Part shown: positions 37,072 through 47,253 of the stretch, piece after piece
Position numbering within the stretch: the stretch's first letter is position 1
How the letters are laid out: every line of letters starts with the position of its first letter
DNA from: Vibrio navarrensis
Lineage (GTDB): Bacteria; Pseudomonadota; Gammaproteobacteria; Enterobacterales; Vibrionaceae
Reading direction: 5' to 3'
Assembly: GCF_015767675.1 (NCBI RefSeq)
Contig: NZ_CP065217.1
Coordinates: 3,348,001-3,412,000 of the forward strand
Length of the DNA stretch: 64,000 nucleotides
Translations under genes and position numbers: made by a program
Notes under the pieces: model-generated
What the model was told of the DNA's origin: nothing
The model's input: the letters and a program-made list of their open reading frames with translations, nothing else
The model's database searches: none

Positions 37072-37111
37072 ACGGGGTGGTGAGCGTAAGCGTCCAACTT
37101 CTACCTACAAT

Positions 37112-37139
37112 AAAAAACGAGCCGCTTGGCTCGTTTTTT
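37112..37139. terminator. Bidirectional terminator between the MetQ-like gene and yijD
   Basis: AAAAAACGAGCC, loop GCTT, GGCTCGTTTTTT: 12-bp perfect stem with A and T runs on both sides, between convergent genes. Confidence 0.9.
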
Positions 37140-37160
37140 ATTCACTGATTTCACCGAATC

Positions 37161-37532
37161 TTATGCGGCGCGGCGCAGGTAGCCGAGCTTTTTGCCAATC
37201 CAAGCCAGTAGCACTAGCGCTACCATGATGGCAAAGAAGTTTGAGCCCGCCTCTGGATATTGCGCTTTAACAAACGCCGAGTGACCAAAGGCGCCAACAA
37301 AGAAGCACGCTAGGCCCACTAGCGGAATGTCTTCCGACACTGGATGGTTGAGATACTCTTGGTAAAGCGCTTGAACGGCCAGCACCAAGGCGATCAGCGG
37401 AAAAATCGAGAAAGTGACTTCACTCATGGTCAACCAAGAAAGAATGGCGTTGCCACACACTCCCGTTATCAGTGCCAATACGAGGGTTTTCTTTTCAGAT
37501 CTGCGCGAAAGCGCTTTGTTTTCATTCGACAT
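37161..37532 (-). CDS. yijD: YijD-like inner-membrane protein (DUF1422)
   Basis: 123 residues with four hydrophobic segments (about 14-35, 40-56, 69-88 and 97-114) and short basic ends, a small integral membrane protein of unknown function. The fabR-yijD order is the same as in E. coli, and the start codon overlaps the fabR stop (TAATG), so the two are coupled. In E. coli trmA comes next; here the CRISPR-Cas, WYL and metQ-like genes intervene. Confidence 0.85.
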   Translation of the reverse strand: MSNENKALSRRSEKKTLVLALITGVCGNAILSWLTMSEVTFSIFPLIALVLAVQALYQEYLNHPVSEDIPLVGLACFFVGAFGHSAFVKAQYPEAGSNFFAIMVALVLLAWIGKKLGYLRRAA

Positions 37533-38164
37533 TATTCTATTTCACCTTTTAATCGGTTACGTTCACGTTCTTTGCGATACCAGTACGCCCCTTTGGCGAC
37601 CATTCGCAGTTGCATGATCAGACGCTCGGCGAGTTCGTCGCGTTCACGTCGATCTAAATCCAAAGCTTCAGCCCCTGAGCTAAACACTAAGATGACTGAC
37701 GCTTCTGCCTGAGCAAGCGCTTCATCACGTCTCATCCCGGTGCTGGTGAGGTATTCGGTCAACTCAGCGGCAAAATGTTGTATTTCGCGGGCAACCGCGG
37801 CGCGAAACTCCGCGGAAGTGCCTGAGCGCTCTCGCAGTAACAAGCGAAACACGTTCGGGCTGCTCTCAATAAATTCCATAAACGTCTCGACCGACGTTCT
37901 GATCACACTGCCCTCTTTCGCGATCCGTTGGCGCGCTTGGCGCATCAGCTGGCGCAGCAGCAATCCGCCTTCATCCACCATGGTCAGGCCAAGCTCGTCC
38001 ATGTCTTTAAAGTGGCGGTAAAACGAAGTGGGTGCGATGCCCGCCTCTCTGGCCACTTCACGCAAGCTGAGGTTGGAGAAACTGCGATCAGCGCTCAGTT
38101 GGCTGAAGGCCGCGTCGATAAGGGAGCGACGAGTTTTCTCTTTTTGCTGCGCGCGGATACCCAT
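37532..38164 (-). CDS. fabR: FabR, TetR-family repressor of unsaturated fatty acid synthesis
   Basis: Represses fabA/fabB in response to membrane fatty-acid composition. I choose the Met at 38164 ([20 protein letters not shown], 210 aa) rather than the ATG three codons earlier, by family similarity. The N-terminal helix-turn-helix is [27 protein letters not shown] near residues 30-55. The ligand domain follows, and the C-terminal tail is very basic ([15 protein letters not shown]), as in FabR. Divergent from sthA, as in E. coli. Confidence 0.94.
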   Translation of the reverse strand: MGIRAQQKEKTRRSLIDAAFSQLSADRSFSNLSLREVAREAGIAPTSFYRHFKDMDELGLTMVDEGGLLLRQLMRQARQRIAKEGSVIRTSVETFMEFIESSPNVFRLLLRERSGTSAEFRAAVAREIQHFAAELTEYLTSTGMRRDEALAQAEASVILVFSSGAEALDLDRRERDELAERLIMQLRMVAKGAYWYRKERERNRLKGEIE

Positions 38165-38396
38165 TGACTTCATGATGACGTTTGCTCTTGTTCTGTTTTA
38201 GTCTCTGGCCGCTAATATAACGCGAATCGCGCGTGCCGATAAGTCATAGACTCTGCACGGCATGCACGTTACTACCGGCAGAGCCGGTTATGCAATCCCT
38301 TGTCTTCATTTTGGAGACCTGCAACATGGCATTCGCCCCTTTTGCGGTAATGTGCGTGATCACATCCACTCTCTACCGAGCGCGCTGTTTACCTGC

Positions 38397-38405
38397 TGGT
38401 ATAAT
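38397..38405 (+). promoter_or_regulatory. Extended -10 promoter of sthA
   Basis: TGG followed by perfect TATAAT (38400-38405), 52 bp before the sthA ATG; no good -35, which extended -10 promoters can lack. The rest of the 38174-38457 gap holds a hairpin ACCGGC-AGA-GCCGGT (about 38274-38288) of unknown role. Confidence 0.6.
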
Positions 38406-38457
38406 CAGTTAAAATCTCGCTAAAGCAATGTTACGTAAATATAACAAGGAACAGATC

Positions 38458-39858
38458 ATGGCGCACGCGAATCACTTTGATGTGATAGTTATCGGCAGCG
38501 GCCCGGGAGGCGAAGGGGCGGCTATGGGGCTCACCAAAGCAGGGCTGAATGTCGCGGTGGTAGAAAAAGAGAGCAGCGTCGGTGGCGGCTGCACTCACTG
38601 GGGCACCATTCCTTCGAAAGCGCTGCGCCATGCGGTAAGCCGAATTATTGAGTTCAACAGCAACCCGCTGTTTTGTGACAACAACACCAGCTTACACGCG
38701 ACTTTCTCGACCATTCTTGGTCATGCCAAATCGGTGATTGATAAGCAAACACGCCTGCGCCAAGGCTTTTACGACCGCAACCAGTGCCAATTGATCTTCG
38801 GCAGCGCAGCGTTTAGCGACAGCCACTCGATGACGGTGACCCAAGCCGATGGCACCCAAGAGATTTATACTGCCGACAAATTTGTCATCGCCACCGGTTC
38901 ACGCCCTTATCAACCAGTGGATGTCGATTTCAATCACGAACGTATTTATGACAGCGACTCGATCCTGAGCTTAAAGCATGACCCGCGCCACATCATCATT
39001 TATGGAGCAGGAGTGATTGGCTGCGAATACGCATCTATCTTTCGTGGGCTTGGGGTGAAAACCGACCTCATCAATACACGCGATCGCTTACTGGCTTTCT
39101 TGGACAATGAAGTGTCTGACGCGCTCTCTTACCATTTTTGGAACAGTGGCGTAGTGATTCGCAATGACGAAACCTACGAGCGCATTGAAGGCACGGAAGA
39201 TGGCGTGATCGTGCATCTGCAATCGGGCAAGAAGATGAAAGCCGATTGCCTGCTGTACGCCAATGGACGTACAGGCAACACCGACAAACTCAACCTTGCG
39301 GCGGTTGGGTTGCAAGGTGACTCACGCGGCCAGCTCAAAGTGGACAGTAACTATCAAACGGAAGTGCCGCATGTTTATGCCGTCGGCGATGTGATCGGTT
39401 ACCCGAGCCTGGCCAGTGCCGCTTACGATCAAGGCCGCTTTGTGGCTCAAGCGATTACCAAAGGCAAAGCCGACAGTATTTTGATTGAAGATATTCCGAC
39501 CGGCATTTACACCATTCCGGAAATCAGCTCCGTCGGCCGCACCGAGCAAGAGCTGACGGCAGCGAAAGTGCCCTATGAAGTCGGGCGATCTTCGTTTAAA
39601 CATCTGGCGCGCGCGCAAATTGCGGGCAAAGATATCGGCAGTTTGAAGATTCTTTTCCACCGCGAGACCAAAGAAATTCTCGGCATTCACTGTTTTGGCG
39701 AGCGAGCGGCGGAAATTATCCACATCGGCCAAGCGATCATGGAACAGAAAGGTGCCGCGAACACGATCGAATATTTCGTCAACACCACCTTTAACTACCC
39801 CACCATGGCCGAAGCCTACCGGGTGGCGGCATTGAACGGTCTCAACCGATTGTTTTAA
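38458..39858 (+). CDS. sthA: SthA (UdhA), soluble pyridine nucleotide transhydrogenase
   Basis: FAD enzyme that transfers hydride between NADPH and NAD, mainly removing excess NADPH. I start at ATG 38458, preceded by AAGGAA, giving 466 aa as in E. coli; the longer frame adds ten residues. Motifs: FAD-binding [13 protein letters not shown] near residue 12, [13 protein letters not shown] near 42-54, NAD(P)-binding [12 protein letters not shown] near 182-193, [16 protein letters not shown] near 310-325. In place of the redox-active disulfide CxxxxC of related lipoamide dehydrogenases there is CTHWGT, as in other SthA. Confidence 0.97.
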   Translation: MAHANHFDVIVIGSGPGGEGAAMGLTKAGLNVAVVEKESSVGGGCTHWGTIPSKALRHAVSRIIEFNSNPLFCDNNTSLHATFSTILGHAKSVIDKQTRLRQGFYDRNQCQLIFGSAAFSDSHSMTVTQADGTQEIYTADKFVIATGSRPYQPVDVDFNHERIYDSDSILSLKHDPRHIIIYGAGVIGCEYASIFRGLGVKTDLINTRDRLLAFLDNEVSDALSYHFWNSGVVIRNDETYERIEGTEDGVIVHLQSGKKMKADCLLYANGRTGNTDKLNLAAVGLQGDSRGQLKVDSNYQTEVPHVYAVGDVIGYPSLASAAYDQGRFVAQAITKGKADSILIEDIPTGIYTIPEISSVGRTEQELTAAKVPYEVGRSSFKHLARAQIAGKDIGSLKILFHRETKEILGIHCFGERAAEIIHIGQAIMEQKGAANTIEYFVNTTFNYPTMAEAYRVAALNGLNRLF

Positions 39859-39871
39859 ATTATATTTTTAT

Positions 39872-39903
39872 AAAAAACAGCAGGAACACCCTGCTGTTTT
39901 TAT
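39872..39903. terminator. Bidirectional terminator after sthA
   Basis: AAAACAGCAGG, loop AACA, CCTGCTGTTTT, with A and T runs, between the convergent sthA and methyltransferase genes. Confidence 0.9.
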
Positions 39904-39926
39904 ATTGGCGGCGCATGTTGCGATCA

Positions 39927-40739
39927 CTACCACTGCAAGTGCACCAACACGGGCGTCAAACGATGTTTGAGTTGCGGAATCTTACTCAACCAACGCTGCC
40001 ACATTTTCCAGCGCGAGCAAAAACGGTCAAATGGAGAAAAGACGCGGACCCATTGCGCCCAAGGGAGCCACTGTAAAACTTGCTCTGCTGGAGCCGCCAA
40101 GCCATGCGCATAAGGCTCGGCGCCCAACGTTTGTCCTAGACGACTCTCGCTCAAATCTCCAGCCAACACGACACACGCCTGCGCCGAGACAAAGTAGCGC
40201 CCAAGCGCTTGAATAAAGGTCGCCACTTGCGTCAATGACGCTTCCAACAGCGCCATTTCACACACTACCAGCACCGGGGTTTTATCCGAGAGAGGCAAGC
40301 CATCCAGACAGGAGAGATCGTCAACGCTGCCGCACTGCTGCTGATAGCGTTCATTCTTATGGAACAGCCTCTGGCGCCAAAGTAAATGCTCGGTGATATC
40401 GAGTTCAACCCAATGACAGCGACCGTTATCCAATCGGTAGAAGCGGGTATCAAGCCCCGCCCCAACATTAATCACCCAACCATCGGGGTGCTGTTGAAGA
40501 AACTGGGCGACTTGTTGATCACACAACTGCGCTAAGGTAACGTGTAGCAATTGCTTTTGTGCCACATCACCTGAAAGGCATTCCGGAGCCAACTTACAGC
40601 TTAAGCAAGCTTTGGCCGCAATCGGGTCGTAAACGAGGCCATTGTCAATCAGGCTTTCCCGGCTACGCAACCACAGGGGTTGCAACAATCTTGCTGGTAC
40701 CTGATATCCTTTTTCTACGGGCACTTGAGGGGAAGACAT
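39927..40739 (-). CDS. Class I SAM-dependent methyltransferase, LCMT/TcmP-like
   Basis: 270 residues. The SAM-binding motif is GWVINVGAGLDTRFYRLD near residues 87-104, followed by the acidic motif HWVELDITE near 109-117. This arrangement is typical of the leucine carboxyl methyltransferase / TcmP family, which methylates carboxylates or hydroxyls of small molecules or proteins. RSRESLIDNGLVYDP at the N-terminus is also typical. Four Cys in the segment ACLSCKLAPEC and nearby are unusual. Substrate unknown. The promoter overlaps a Fur-box-like sequence (see 40771-40803), so iron-repressed expression is likely. Confidence 0.8.
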   Translation of the reverse strand: MSSPQVPVEKGYQVPARLLQPLWLRSRESLIDNGLVYDPIAAKACLSCKLAPECLSGDVAQKQLLHVTLAQLCDQQVAQFLQQHPDGWVINVGAGLDTRFYRLDNGRCHWVELDITEHLLWRQRLFHKNERYQQQCGSVDDLSCLDGLPLSDKTPVLVVCEMALLEASLTQVATFIQALGRYFVSAQACVVLAGDLSESRLGQTLGAEPYAHGLAAPAEQVLQWLPWAQWVRVFSPFDRFCSRWKMWQRWLSKIPQLKHRLTPVLVHLQW

Positions 40740-40770
40740 GCCAGAAACCTTCTATTCGATGCACATTCGC

Positions 40771-40803
40771 GTTGATGATAATCAATCTCAATAACCCTTT
40801 CAA
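40771..40803 (-). promoter_or_regulatory. Promoter with overlapping Fur-box-like operator, upstream of the methyltransferase gene
   Basis: Minus strand: TTGAAA (40798-40803), 17-nt spacer, TATCAT (40775-40780). The plus strand 40771-40789 reads GTTGATGATAATCAATCTC, matching the Fur consensus GATAATGATAATCATTATC at 15 of 19 positions by hand count, and it covers the -10. Start codon is 31 bp further. Confidence 0.65.
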
Positions 40804-40886
40804 GTAATGAGAATAAATCTCATCTAATCTCATGTCATCTAATTTAACGCTATGCGTTTCCGCTGCCGCGAATCATACAAACGCAA

Positions 40887-40908
40887 GAGCCCGGCGTGTG
40901 CCGGGCTC
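40887..40908 (-). terminator. Hairpin terminator after lexA
   Basis: GAGCCCGGC, loop ACAC, GCCGGGCTC on the minus strand, a 9-bp perfect GC-rich stem, followed by the weak T run TTGCGTTTG. Confidence 0.72.
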
Positions 40909-40929
40909 CTCAGTCAATGCAGTCTGGAA

Positions 40930-41553
40930 TTACATCCAATCGGTGTTACGAATAATGCCGACGGCGATCCCTTCGATGGTTAATTGCTGACAACTTAAAT
41001 CGACTTCGATGGGGGAAAACGACTCATTTTCCGCATGCAGCAAGACTGTCGTGCCTTTGCGCTCCAAGCGTTTCACCGTCACGTCATCGTCGACTCGCGC
41101 CACCACCACTTGGCCGTTACGCACGTCTTGGGTTTTATGCACCGCCAGTAGATCGCCATCCATAATGCCGATGTCTTTCATACTTTCGCCATGCACCCGC
41201 AGCAGAAAATCGGCCTGAGGTTTAAACATCGCCGGATCGACCTGATAGTGCGCTTCAACGTGTTCTTGCGCTAAAATCGGCTCACCCGCCGCCACTCGGC
41301 CAATCAATGGCAAGCCTTGATCTTCATTCGCCGCCTGCTCTGCGAGCAAAATACGAATGCCTCGGGAGGCGCCCGGGACAATTTCTATCACTTGCTTACG
41401 CGCAAGCGCTTTGAGATGCTCCTCTGCCGCATTGGCAGAGCGAAAGCCCAGCTCTCGGGCAATTTCAGCACGAGTGGGGGGCATTCCGGTGTCATCAATT
41501 TTACTCTTAATCAAGTCGAACACTTGTTGTTGGCGTGGCGTCAACGGCTTCAT
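40930..41553 (-). CDS. lexA: LexA, SOS repressor
   Basis: Represses DNA-damage genes and cleaves itself when stimulated by RecA filaments. 207 residues. N-terminal winged helix ([33 protein letters not shown], domain about 1-65). Cleavage site Ala-Gly in [11 protein letters not shown] near residue 85. Catalytic Ser in HGESMKDIG near 120 and Lys in VTVKRLER near 157. Two SOS boxes lie upstream, so it is autoregulated. Divergent from plsB, the same pairing as in E. coli. Confidence 0.97.
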   Translation of the reverse strand: MKPLTPRQQQVFDLIKSKIDDTGMPPTRAEIARELGFRSANAAEEHLKALARKQVIEIVPGASRGIRILLAEQAANEDQGLPLIGRVAAGEPILAQEHVEAHYQVDPAMFKPQADFLLRVHGESMKDIGIMDGDLLAVHKTQDVRNGQVVVARVDDDVTVKRLERKGTTVLLHAENESFSPIEVDLSCQQLTIEGIAVGIIRNTDWM

Positions 41554-41560
41554 AGGTCAC

Positions 41561-41596
41561 CTGTCTTTTTATACAGTTCACTGTGAGTATATCCAG
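41561..41596 (-). promoter_or_regulatory. Two LexA (SOS) boxes upstream of lexA
   Basis: Minus strand CTGTATAAAAAGACAG (41561-41576) and CTGGATATACTCACAG (41581-41596), each with CTG-N10-CAG and AT-rich centres, 4 bp apart. E. coli lexA has the same double arrangement. The remaining 41597-41891 gap to plsB holds presumably the plsB promoter; nothing else was identified. Confidence 0.92.
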
Positions 41597-41891
41597 TAAC
41601 GCGGCAAAGTAAAACCCAATTGGTTGTTTTTTAATTTAATGGCAAGCTGAGTTCATGTACAAAGGCGTTAGGTCATTGCTGACATCAACGAAATGACTGG
41701 TGAATAATTCAGCGATATTATTCATTGCGCTTTCGCAGTTAGGCTGGTCAATTAAGTTAAAAGGTTTGACCAGTTTCTGGTATTCTTGCTGCGCTTAAAA
41801 TTATCGCTCAGGCTTATTTCTCCTACCAGACCCATTAGGTAATAGAAATACGTTTGGGTACGTTTGAATTCTATTGAGGCTGTGAACCTAT

Positions 41892-44321
41892 ATGTCTTCT
41901 GGGCAATCATTTTCACATTCGTTATTAAAGTTGCCGTTATCGGTACTGGTTAAAGGGACGGCCATTCCGTCCAACCCAATCGAAGATCATCAGATTGATA
42001 TCAACAAGCCGATTGTTTACGCCCTGCCTTTTCGCTCCAGCGTTGATCTGCTCACGTTACAAAAACACGCTATGGAACTCGGTTTGCCCGATCCGCTCAC
42101 GCCGTTGGAGATTCACGGCAAGTCATTTCAGCGCTATGTGTTTATCTCTTCTCGCCCTACGCTGATGGGCGATGATAACCAAGTGCCGAGCGATTCTATC
42201 CAGCTCTTTTCCGATTTGCTGTCGCTGCACAGTGACGACGACGAACTGGACGTGCAAGTGATCCCAACCACAGTGTTGTGGGGGCGAAAGCCGGGTAAAG
42301 AAGGCACGAGCAAACCCTACTTACAAGCGATGAACGGACCGCAAAAAGCCATCGCCGTTGCAACCGCAGGGCGGGATTGCTTGGTGCGTTTTAGCCCCGT
42401 GGTTTCTTTGCGTTATATGGCGCAATCGCACGGCACCGATAACGCGATCGCTCACAAGCTGGCGCGCGTGGCACGCATCCACTTCTCTCGCCAAAAACTC
42501 GCCGCTTCTGGCCCAGATCTTCCACAACGTCAGGTGTTGTTTGCCCGTTTGATGAAATCGCCTGCCATCAAGCGAGTGATCGAAGATGAAGCGAAGAGCA
42601 AAAACATCTCGATTGAAAAAGCACGTAAAGAAGCGCAAGAGATCATGGATGAGATCGCCGCCGATTTCTCCTACTCGCTGGTGAAAAAGGGCGACCGCTT
42701 ACTCGGCTGGCTGTGGAATAAACTCTACCAAGGGTTGAACATCAATAACGCTGCTACGGTGCGCCGCCTAGCGCAAGACGGGCACGAAATCGTCTACGTA
42801 CCGTGTCACCGCAGCCACATGGATTACCTGCTGCTCTCTTACGTGCTGTACCACGAAGGCATGGTGCCGCCTCATATTGCCGCGGGCATCAATCTCAACT
42901 TTTTCCCGGCAGGCCCACTGTTTCGCCGTGGTGGCGCTTTCTTTATTCGCCGCAGCTTTAAAGGCAACAGGCTCTACTCGACGATTTTCCGCGAATATTT
43001 GGCCGAGCTGTTTGCCAAGGGGTACTCAGTCGAGTACTTCTCTGAGGGAGGCCGTTCGCGCACTGGTCGTCTGCTACCAGCCAAAACTGGCATGCTGGCG
43101 ATGACCATTCAAGCCATGCTGCGTGGCCTGAACCGTCCGGTGACTCTGGTGCCCGTTTACATTGGCTATGAGCATGTGATGGAAGTGGCGACGTACGCCA
43201 AGGAGTTGCGCGGTAAACAGAAAGAGAAAGAAAACGCCAGCTTGGTGCTGCGCACGCTCAGAAAGCTGCGTAATTTTGGCCAAGGTTATGTCAACTTCGG
43301 CGAGCCGATCCCACTGAACCAGTATCTCAACGAACACGCGCCTGAGTGGACCAAAGATATTGACCCGATGGGTGGCAGCAAACCGCAATGGATCAATCCG
43401 GTGGTGAACAAGTTGGCCAATAAGATGATGACGCATATCAACGATGCCGCCGCCGCGAACGCATTGACCTTGTGCGCGACCGCACTGCTGGCGTCTCGCC
43501 AGCGCGCTTTATCGAAAGATTCGCTTATCAACCAAATTGAAAGCTACCAGCAACTGCTGAAAAACGTGCCGTATTCCAGCAACTGCACCATTCCAAGTGA
43601 TAGCGCGGAAGCGCTGGTTGAACACGCACTCACCTTGGATAAGTTTGTGATTGAAACGGACAGTATGGGCGACATCATTTCACTGGATCGCAATCAGTCG
43701 ATTTTGATGACCTACTATCGCAACAACATCATTCACTTGCTGGCTTTGCCTTCGCTGATTGCGCAAATGATCATCCGTCAAGAGAAGCTCAGCGTGGCGC
43801 AGATCCAGCATCAAGTCGCGCAGATCTATCCATTCTTAAAAGCGGAGCTGTTCTTAAGTCACGACGAACAGCAGCTCGATGAGTTGGTGCTCAAAATACT
43901 CGATGAGCTGATGAATCAGCAGATGATATCGCTGACTGGCGATCGAGTTACGAAAAACCAAGCCAATACTCAAACCTTGGTGCTCCTTGGCCGAACCATC
44001 ACGGAAACGCTGCAACGCTACTCGATCGCCCTCAATTTGCTGGTTGCTTATCCGGAACTGGGCAAAGCCGACTTGGAGCAGAAGAGCCAAGACATCGCGC
44101 AGCGCTTAGGTCGCCTTCATGGCATCAACGCGCCCGAGTTTTTCGACAAAGGGGTGTTTGCTTCTCTGTTTTGCACCTTAAAACAACAGAACTATCTTGA
44201 CGCCGACGGCAACTGTGAGCAAACCCAGACAGAGCAGTTCGCCTCACTACTCTATGCCCTGCTCTACCCAGAAGTGAAGCTGACCATTGAAGAGAGTATC
44301 TTCCAGCTCACCAATCAATAA
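41892..44321 (+). CDS. plsB: PlsB, glycerol-3-phosphate 1-O-acyltransferase
   Basis: Inner-membrane enzyme that adds the first acyl chain to glycerol-3-phosphate from acyl-ACP or acyl-CoA. 809 residues, as in E. coli (807). Acyltransferase motifs: H-x4-D in [15 protein letters not shown] near residue 303, GAFFIRRSF near 350, [19 protein letters not shown] near 383-401, and [15 protein letters not shown] near 417. Divergent from lexA. Together with pssA and fabR in this window it belongs to phospholipid supply, though the genes are not linked in an operon. Confidence 0.97.
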   Translation: MSSGQSFSHSLLKLPLSVLVKGTAIPSNPIEDHQIDINKPIVYALPFRSSVDLLTLQKHAMELGLPDPLTPLEIHGKSFQRYVFISSRPTLMGDDNQVPSDSIQLFSDLLSLHSDDDELDVQVIPTTVLWGRKPGKEGTSKPYLQAMNGPQKAIAVATAGRDCLVRFSPVVSLRYMAQSHGTDNAIAHKLARVARIHFSRQKLAASGPDLPQRQVLFARLMKSPAIKRVIEDEAKSKNISIEKARKEAQEIMDEIAADFSYSLVKKGDRLLGWLWNKLYQGLNINNAATVRRLAQDGHEIVYVPCHRSHMDYLLLSYVLYHEGMVPPHIAAGINLNFFPAGPLFRRGGAFFIRRSFKGNRLYSTIFREYLAELFAKGYSVEYFSEGGRSRTGRLLPAKTGMLAMTIQAMLRGLNRPVTLVPVYIGYEHVMEVATYAKELRGKQKEKENASLVLRTLRKLRNFGQGYVNFGEPIPLNQYLNEHAPEWTKDIDPMGGSKPQWINPVVNKLANKMMTHINDAAAANALTLCATALLASRQRALSKDSLINQIESYQQLLKNVPYSSNCTIPSDSAEALVEHALTLDKFVIETDSMGDIISLDRNQSILMTYYRNNIIHLLALPSLIAQMIIRQEKLSVAQIQHQVAQIYPFLKAELFLSHDEQQLDELVLKILDELMNQQMISLTGDRVTKNQANTQTLVLLGRTITETLQRYSIALNLLVAYPELGKADLEQKSQDIAQRLGRLHGINAPEFFDKGVFASLFCTLKQQNYLDADGNCEQTQTEQFASLLYALLYPEVKLTIEESIFQLTNQ

Positions 44322-44333
44322 TCGCGTAATAAA

Positions 44334-44365
44334 AAAGGCATCCCACTCGGATGCCTTTCTTTTTC
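44334..44365 (+). terminator. Intrinsic terminator after plsB
   Basis: AAAGGCATCC (44334-44343), loop CACTC, GGATGCCTTT (44349-44358), then CTTTTTC. Confidence 0.88.
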
Positions 44366-44378
44366 TCTCATTGTTCAT

Positions 44379-45233
44379 TTACCAGAAGGCGACAAGCAGC
44401 CCAAACGCCAATACCATGCCGACGTAGTTGTTATTCAGGAACGCTTTAAAGCACAGATCTCGTTGACGGTGGCGAATCAAATGTTGCTGATAAACAAACA
44501 AGGCTCCCGCGGCCAGTATGCTCCAATAGAAACTTTGCCCTAACTGGTAATATTGACCCAGCCACAGCAACATCGCTAAGGTCGCCAGTTGCAACAATCC
44601 GATGATCAGTTTGTCAAAACGACCAAATAAAATCGCGGTCGATTTCACCCCAATCAGCAGGTCATCATCGCGATCCACCATCGCATATTGGGTATCGTAA
44701 GCGATGGTCCACAGCGCATTAATGGTAAAGAGGAACCACACCATCCAAGGCAATTCGTTGGTTTGCGCCGCCCACGCCATTGGAATCGCCCAGCTAAACG
44801 CCAACCCCAGCACCAATTGCGGGAGATGGGTGTAGCGCTTCATAAAGGGATAAACAAACGCCAAAGCAATGCCAACAAAGGAGAGCTGAATGGTCAGCGA
44901 GTTCATGGTAAGGACCAACAGAAACGACGTTATCCCCAAGGCCAGAAACAGCAATACCGCCTCTTTTGAGGTCACCTTACCTGCGGGTAATGGGCGCTGT
45001 TGGGTGCGCTTGACATGACCATCGACATGGCGGTCAGCAAAATCGTTGATGACACACCCGGCGCTGCGCATCAAGAAAACGCCCGCAGTAAATACCAGTA
45101 AAACATCCCAATCTGGTATCCCTTTTGCGGCGAGGAGCAAAGACCACAACATCGGCCAGAACAGTAAAAAAGAGCCAATCGGCCGATCCATTCTCATCAG
45201 TTGCCAATACGCTTTGGCTTTTTCTGCCGACAT
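44379..45233 (-). CDS. ubiA: UbiA, 4-hydroxybenzoate octaprenyltransferase
   Basis: Membrane prenyltransferase of ubiquinone synthesis that attaches the polyprenyl chain to 4-hydroxybenzoate. 284 residues, about eight or nine membrane helices. Both Asp-rich motifs are present: [21 protein letters not shown] near residues 64-84 and [19 protein letters not shown] near 184-202. It directly follows ubiC with no gap, forming the ubiCA operon, next to plsB and lexA as in E. coli. Confidence 0.97.
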   Translation of the reverse strand: MSAEKAKAYWQLMRMDRPIGSFLLFWPMLWSLLLAAKGIPDWDVLLVFTAGVFLMRSAGCVINDFADRHVDGHVKRTQQRPLPAGKVTSKEAVLLFLALGITSFLLVLTMNSLTIQLSFVGIALAFVYPFMKRYTHLPQLVLGLAFSWAIPMAWAAQTNELPWMVWFLFTINALWTIAYDTQYAMVDRDDDLLIGVKSTAILFGRFDKLIIGLLQLATLAMLLWLGQYYQLGQSFYWSILAAGALFVYQQHLIRHRQRDLCFKAFLNNNYVGMVLAFGLLVAFW

Positions 45234-45785
45234 TTACACGCTCTCCTTGGAGTAAATTGGTGCATGGGGTAAAAACAATTCTGCCACCAGCATCGGTTTG
45301 TGGTTCATCCATAACCGTGAACGGCGCGCGAGTAAGCGCCCAGATGGGGTTTCAACCCAAGCCACTTGTAGCGCATCGCGCTCAACATTATCCGCGCTGA
45401 AGACGGTCAGCCCAAGTGGCAGCTCGCCCAGTGTCGCCAAATCATATGGCTGGTCGCAAAGCGTCGATTGCGGGATCAAAGTACGCCCGAGCACCCAGCG
45501 AGCACCGTCACCGGAGAGGATCACTTCTCTCAGTAAACAAGGCTCCTGACTAAGCAACGTTTTTTCTTCTCCCAGCAAGAGCAGCTCATCCATCGCCTGA
45601 TTGCGCAGCAGTTCAACCGTCAAGCTCTGGCAATGCTGGTTCAAGCGACGCGATAACGAGCCCTGCTCATGCAGCCAATGTTTGGCTTGCTCATTTGGGT
45701 AGGCAAAATGTTCGGTAGTTTGCCATCTCGCTTGTGATAATAAAGCAAGATAGGGCGATATCGGCTGATTCATACTAGTATTCAA
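45234..45785 (-). CDS. ubiC: UbiC, chorismate pyruvate-lyase
   Basis: Releases pyruvate from chorismate to give 4-hydroxybenzoate, the substrate of UbiA. 183 residues. Recognisable parts are LREVILSGDGARWVLGRTLIPQSTL near 85-106, containing the active-site Arg in the W-x-x-x-R pattern, LATLGELPLG near 115, and LARRSRLWMN near 151-160. First gene of ubiCA. The start may be MNQPISPYL (fifth codon). Confidence 0.95.
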   Translation of the reverse strand: MNTSMNQPISPYLALLSQARWQTTEHFAYPNEQAKHWLHEQGSLSRRLNQHCQSLTVELLRNQAMDELLLLGEEKTLLSQEPCLLREVILSGDGARWVLGRTLIPQSTLCDQPYDLATLGELPLGLTVFSADNVERDALQVAWVETPSGRLLARRSRLWMNHKPMLVAELFLPHAPIYSKESV

Positions 45786-45934
45786 TTGATCGCTTTATGC
45801 GTACAATAAAGCAACACATTACGGCAACAACTCACCGTAACGATTGTTATAACTTATGTGACATTTGGACCGCCTATTGTAACAAGACAAAAGCGTTTCG
45901 AGTATCGTGATCAGAAGAAAGAAAAGATAGAAAT

Positions 45935-46345
45935 ATGTACAAACGTTATATAGTCCAAATAATTCTCGCCCTCAGTGTGCTGGTTTCGCTTCCAGTATTC
46001 GCCGAGGAAGAAAAAGCAGGGCCGAAACTGGCTTATTTCACCTTGGAACCGGATCTCACCACCAACTTTTATACCAAAGGGAAAAAGCTCGGTTACGTGC
46101 AAGTGCGCATTGATGTCATGGTGATGAGCAGTGAAGACCTCGCTTTGGTCGAGCGTCATCAGCCTCTGATCCGCGATGCTGTGGTGGAAATGCTCGGCCA
46201 GCAAACCGAAGAGACGGTCAAATCACTGGCTGGACGAGAAGATCTGCGCAAAAACTTAGTCGCATACTTAAATGAGATTTTGCTGCCAGAAACCGGCAAA
46301 ACCGTGATTGCCGACCTGCTGTTTACCAAGTATCTCTATCAGTAA
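45935..46345 (+). CDS. FliL-like exported or membrane protein
   Basis: 136 residues with a hydrophobic N-terminus ending PVFAEEE that looks like a cleavable signal. The rest resembles the FliL periplasmic domain: YFTLEPDLTTNFYTKGKKLGYVQVRIDVMV, then VERHQPLIRDAVVEMLGQQT and LRKNLVAYLNEIL, the pattern seen in stomatin-like FliL domains. It is not inside a flagellar operon. Its relation to motility is unproven, but Vibrio carry such extra FliL paralogues. It is convergent with glpG and shares a terminator with it. Confidence 0.82.
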   Translation: MYKRYIVQIILALSVLVSLPVFAEEEKAGPKLAYFTLEPDLTTNFYTKGKKLGYVQVRIDVMVMSSEDLALVERHQPLIRDAVVEMLGQQTEETVKSLAGREDLRKNLVAYLNEILLPETGKTVIADLLFTKYLYQ

Positions 46346-46370
46346 TCAGCAAAACGGATCACCACGTAAA

Positions 46371-46397
46371 AAAGCGGCTCAGGCCGCTTTTTGATTT
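46371..46397. terminator. Bidirectional terminator between the FliL-like gene and glpG
   Basis: AAAGCGGC (46371-46378), loop TCAG, GCCGCTTT (46383-46390), then TTGATTTTTT. It overlaps the last codons of glpG. Confidence 0.8.
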
Positions 46398-47227
46398 TTT
46401 GCTTTAATGGAATCGAGATACGCCAGCGCCATCCCCGCGAGTAAACCAACCAAATGCGCGGTATTGCCAATCGCCATAAAAGGCTGCACGTAACCAAGCA
46501 CCAACCACACCAACATAAATGCCACGATCGGTTTAGGTAAGGAAAGGCCCTTATGGGGGCAGCGATAGCCGAAAATCCACACATAGCCGACAAGCGCATA
46601 TACCACGCCAGACAAGCCGCCAAAATTGGCACCATGGACCATAAACTGACCAACACCAGACAGCGCAGCAGAGATAACAAACAGTTGCAATAGCTTGCGC
46701 GTGCCAAGTCGCTGCTCAAGATCGCCGCCCAACTGCCACCACCACAAAAGGTTAAAGGCAATATGCAGTACAGAAAAATGCAGCACAGCGTGGCTGACCC
46801 AGCGCCATAGCTGCCATTGCTGTTCGGCCACCGCTGGAAAATGCAGCAGAGCAAACACCGCATCCGCTAAGCCGAAGGTTTGCAAAAGATAAATCACACT
46901 GCACAGCAGCATAATGGCCAGCGTAAGCGGCCCCGCTTTGGCTTTGACCATCGCACCGAGACTGGGCGAACGGTAGCGAAAACGTGCTTTGCGCGTTTCC
47001 GCTACCTGCCACGACGCAGCACTGTATTTACTGTCCAATGGGTTGGCTAAGAAGCGATCGAGCTCCGCTTCAACCTCAAGCAGATACTGCTCATCCATCA
47101 ACCAGAGGGCAAACATTCCCTCTCCTTCCGGCATCATCTGCAATTCAATTTGCTGCGATGCCATGTAATCGATAAACGCTTGAATCATCCTTGGGTTGTT
47201 TAGCGCAACTAATCGCCTCATTGCCAA
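46379..47227 (-). CDS. glpG: GlpG, rhomboid intramembrane serine protease
   Basis: 282 residues. An N-terminal cytoplasmic domain (about 1-85) is followed by six membrane helices. The catalytic Ser is in GGLSGVVYALVG near residue 205 and the His in IGNTAHLVGLLAG near 258. HIAFNLLWWWQLGG near 155-168 carries the conserved His and Asn of the oxyanion site. glpE lies 26 bp upstream on the same strand without a terminator, giving a glpEG operon as in enterobacteria but without glpR. Confidence 0.96.
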   Translation of the reverse strand: MAMRRLVALNNPRMIQAFIDYMASQQIELQMMPEGEGMFALWLMDEQYLLEVEAELDRFLANPLDSKYSAASWQVAETRKARFRYRSPSLGAMVKAKAGPLTLAIMLLCSVIYLLQTFGLADAVFALLHFPAVAEQQWQLWRWVSHAVLHFSVLHIAFNLLWWWQLGGDLEQRLGTRKLLQLFVISAALSGVGQFMVHGANFGGLSGVVYALVGYVWIFGYRCPHKGLSLPKPIVAFMLVWLVLGYVQPFMAIGNTAHLVGLLAGMALAYLDSIKAKNQKAA

Positions 47228-47253
47228 ACCTCTCTGCTTTTACTTTTACGCCA

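Noticed and set aside
38326..38412. 28-codon frame upstream of sthA with GGAG before its ATG
   Set aside because: It overlaps the sthA promoter, is rich in Cys/Arg without a clear pattern, and has no terminator. Chance is more likely.
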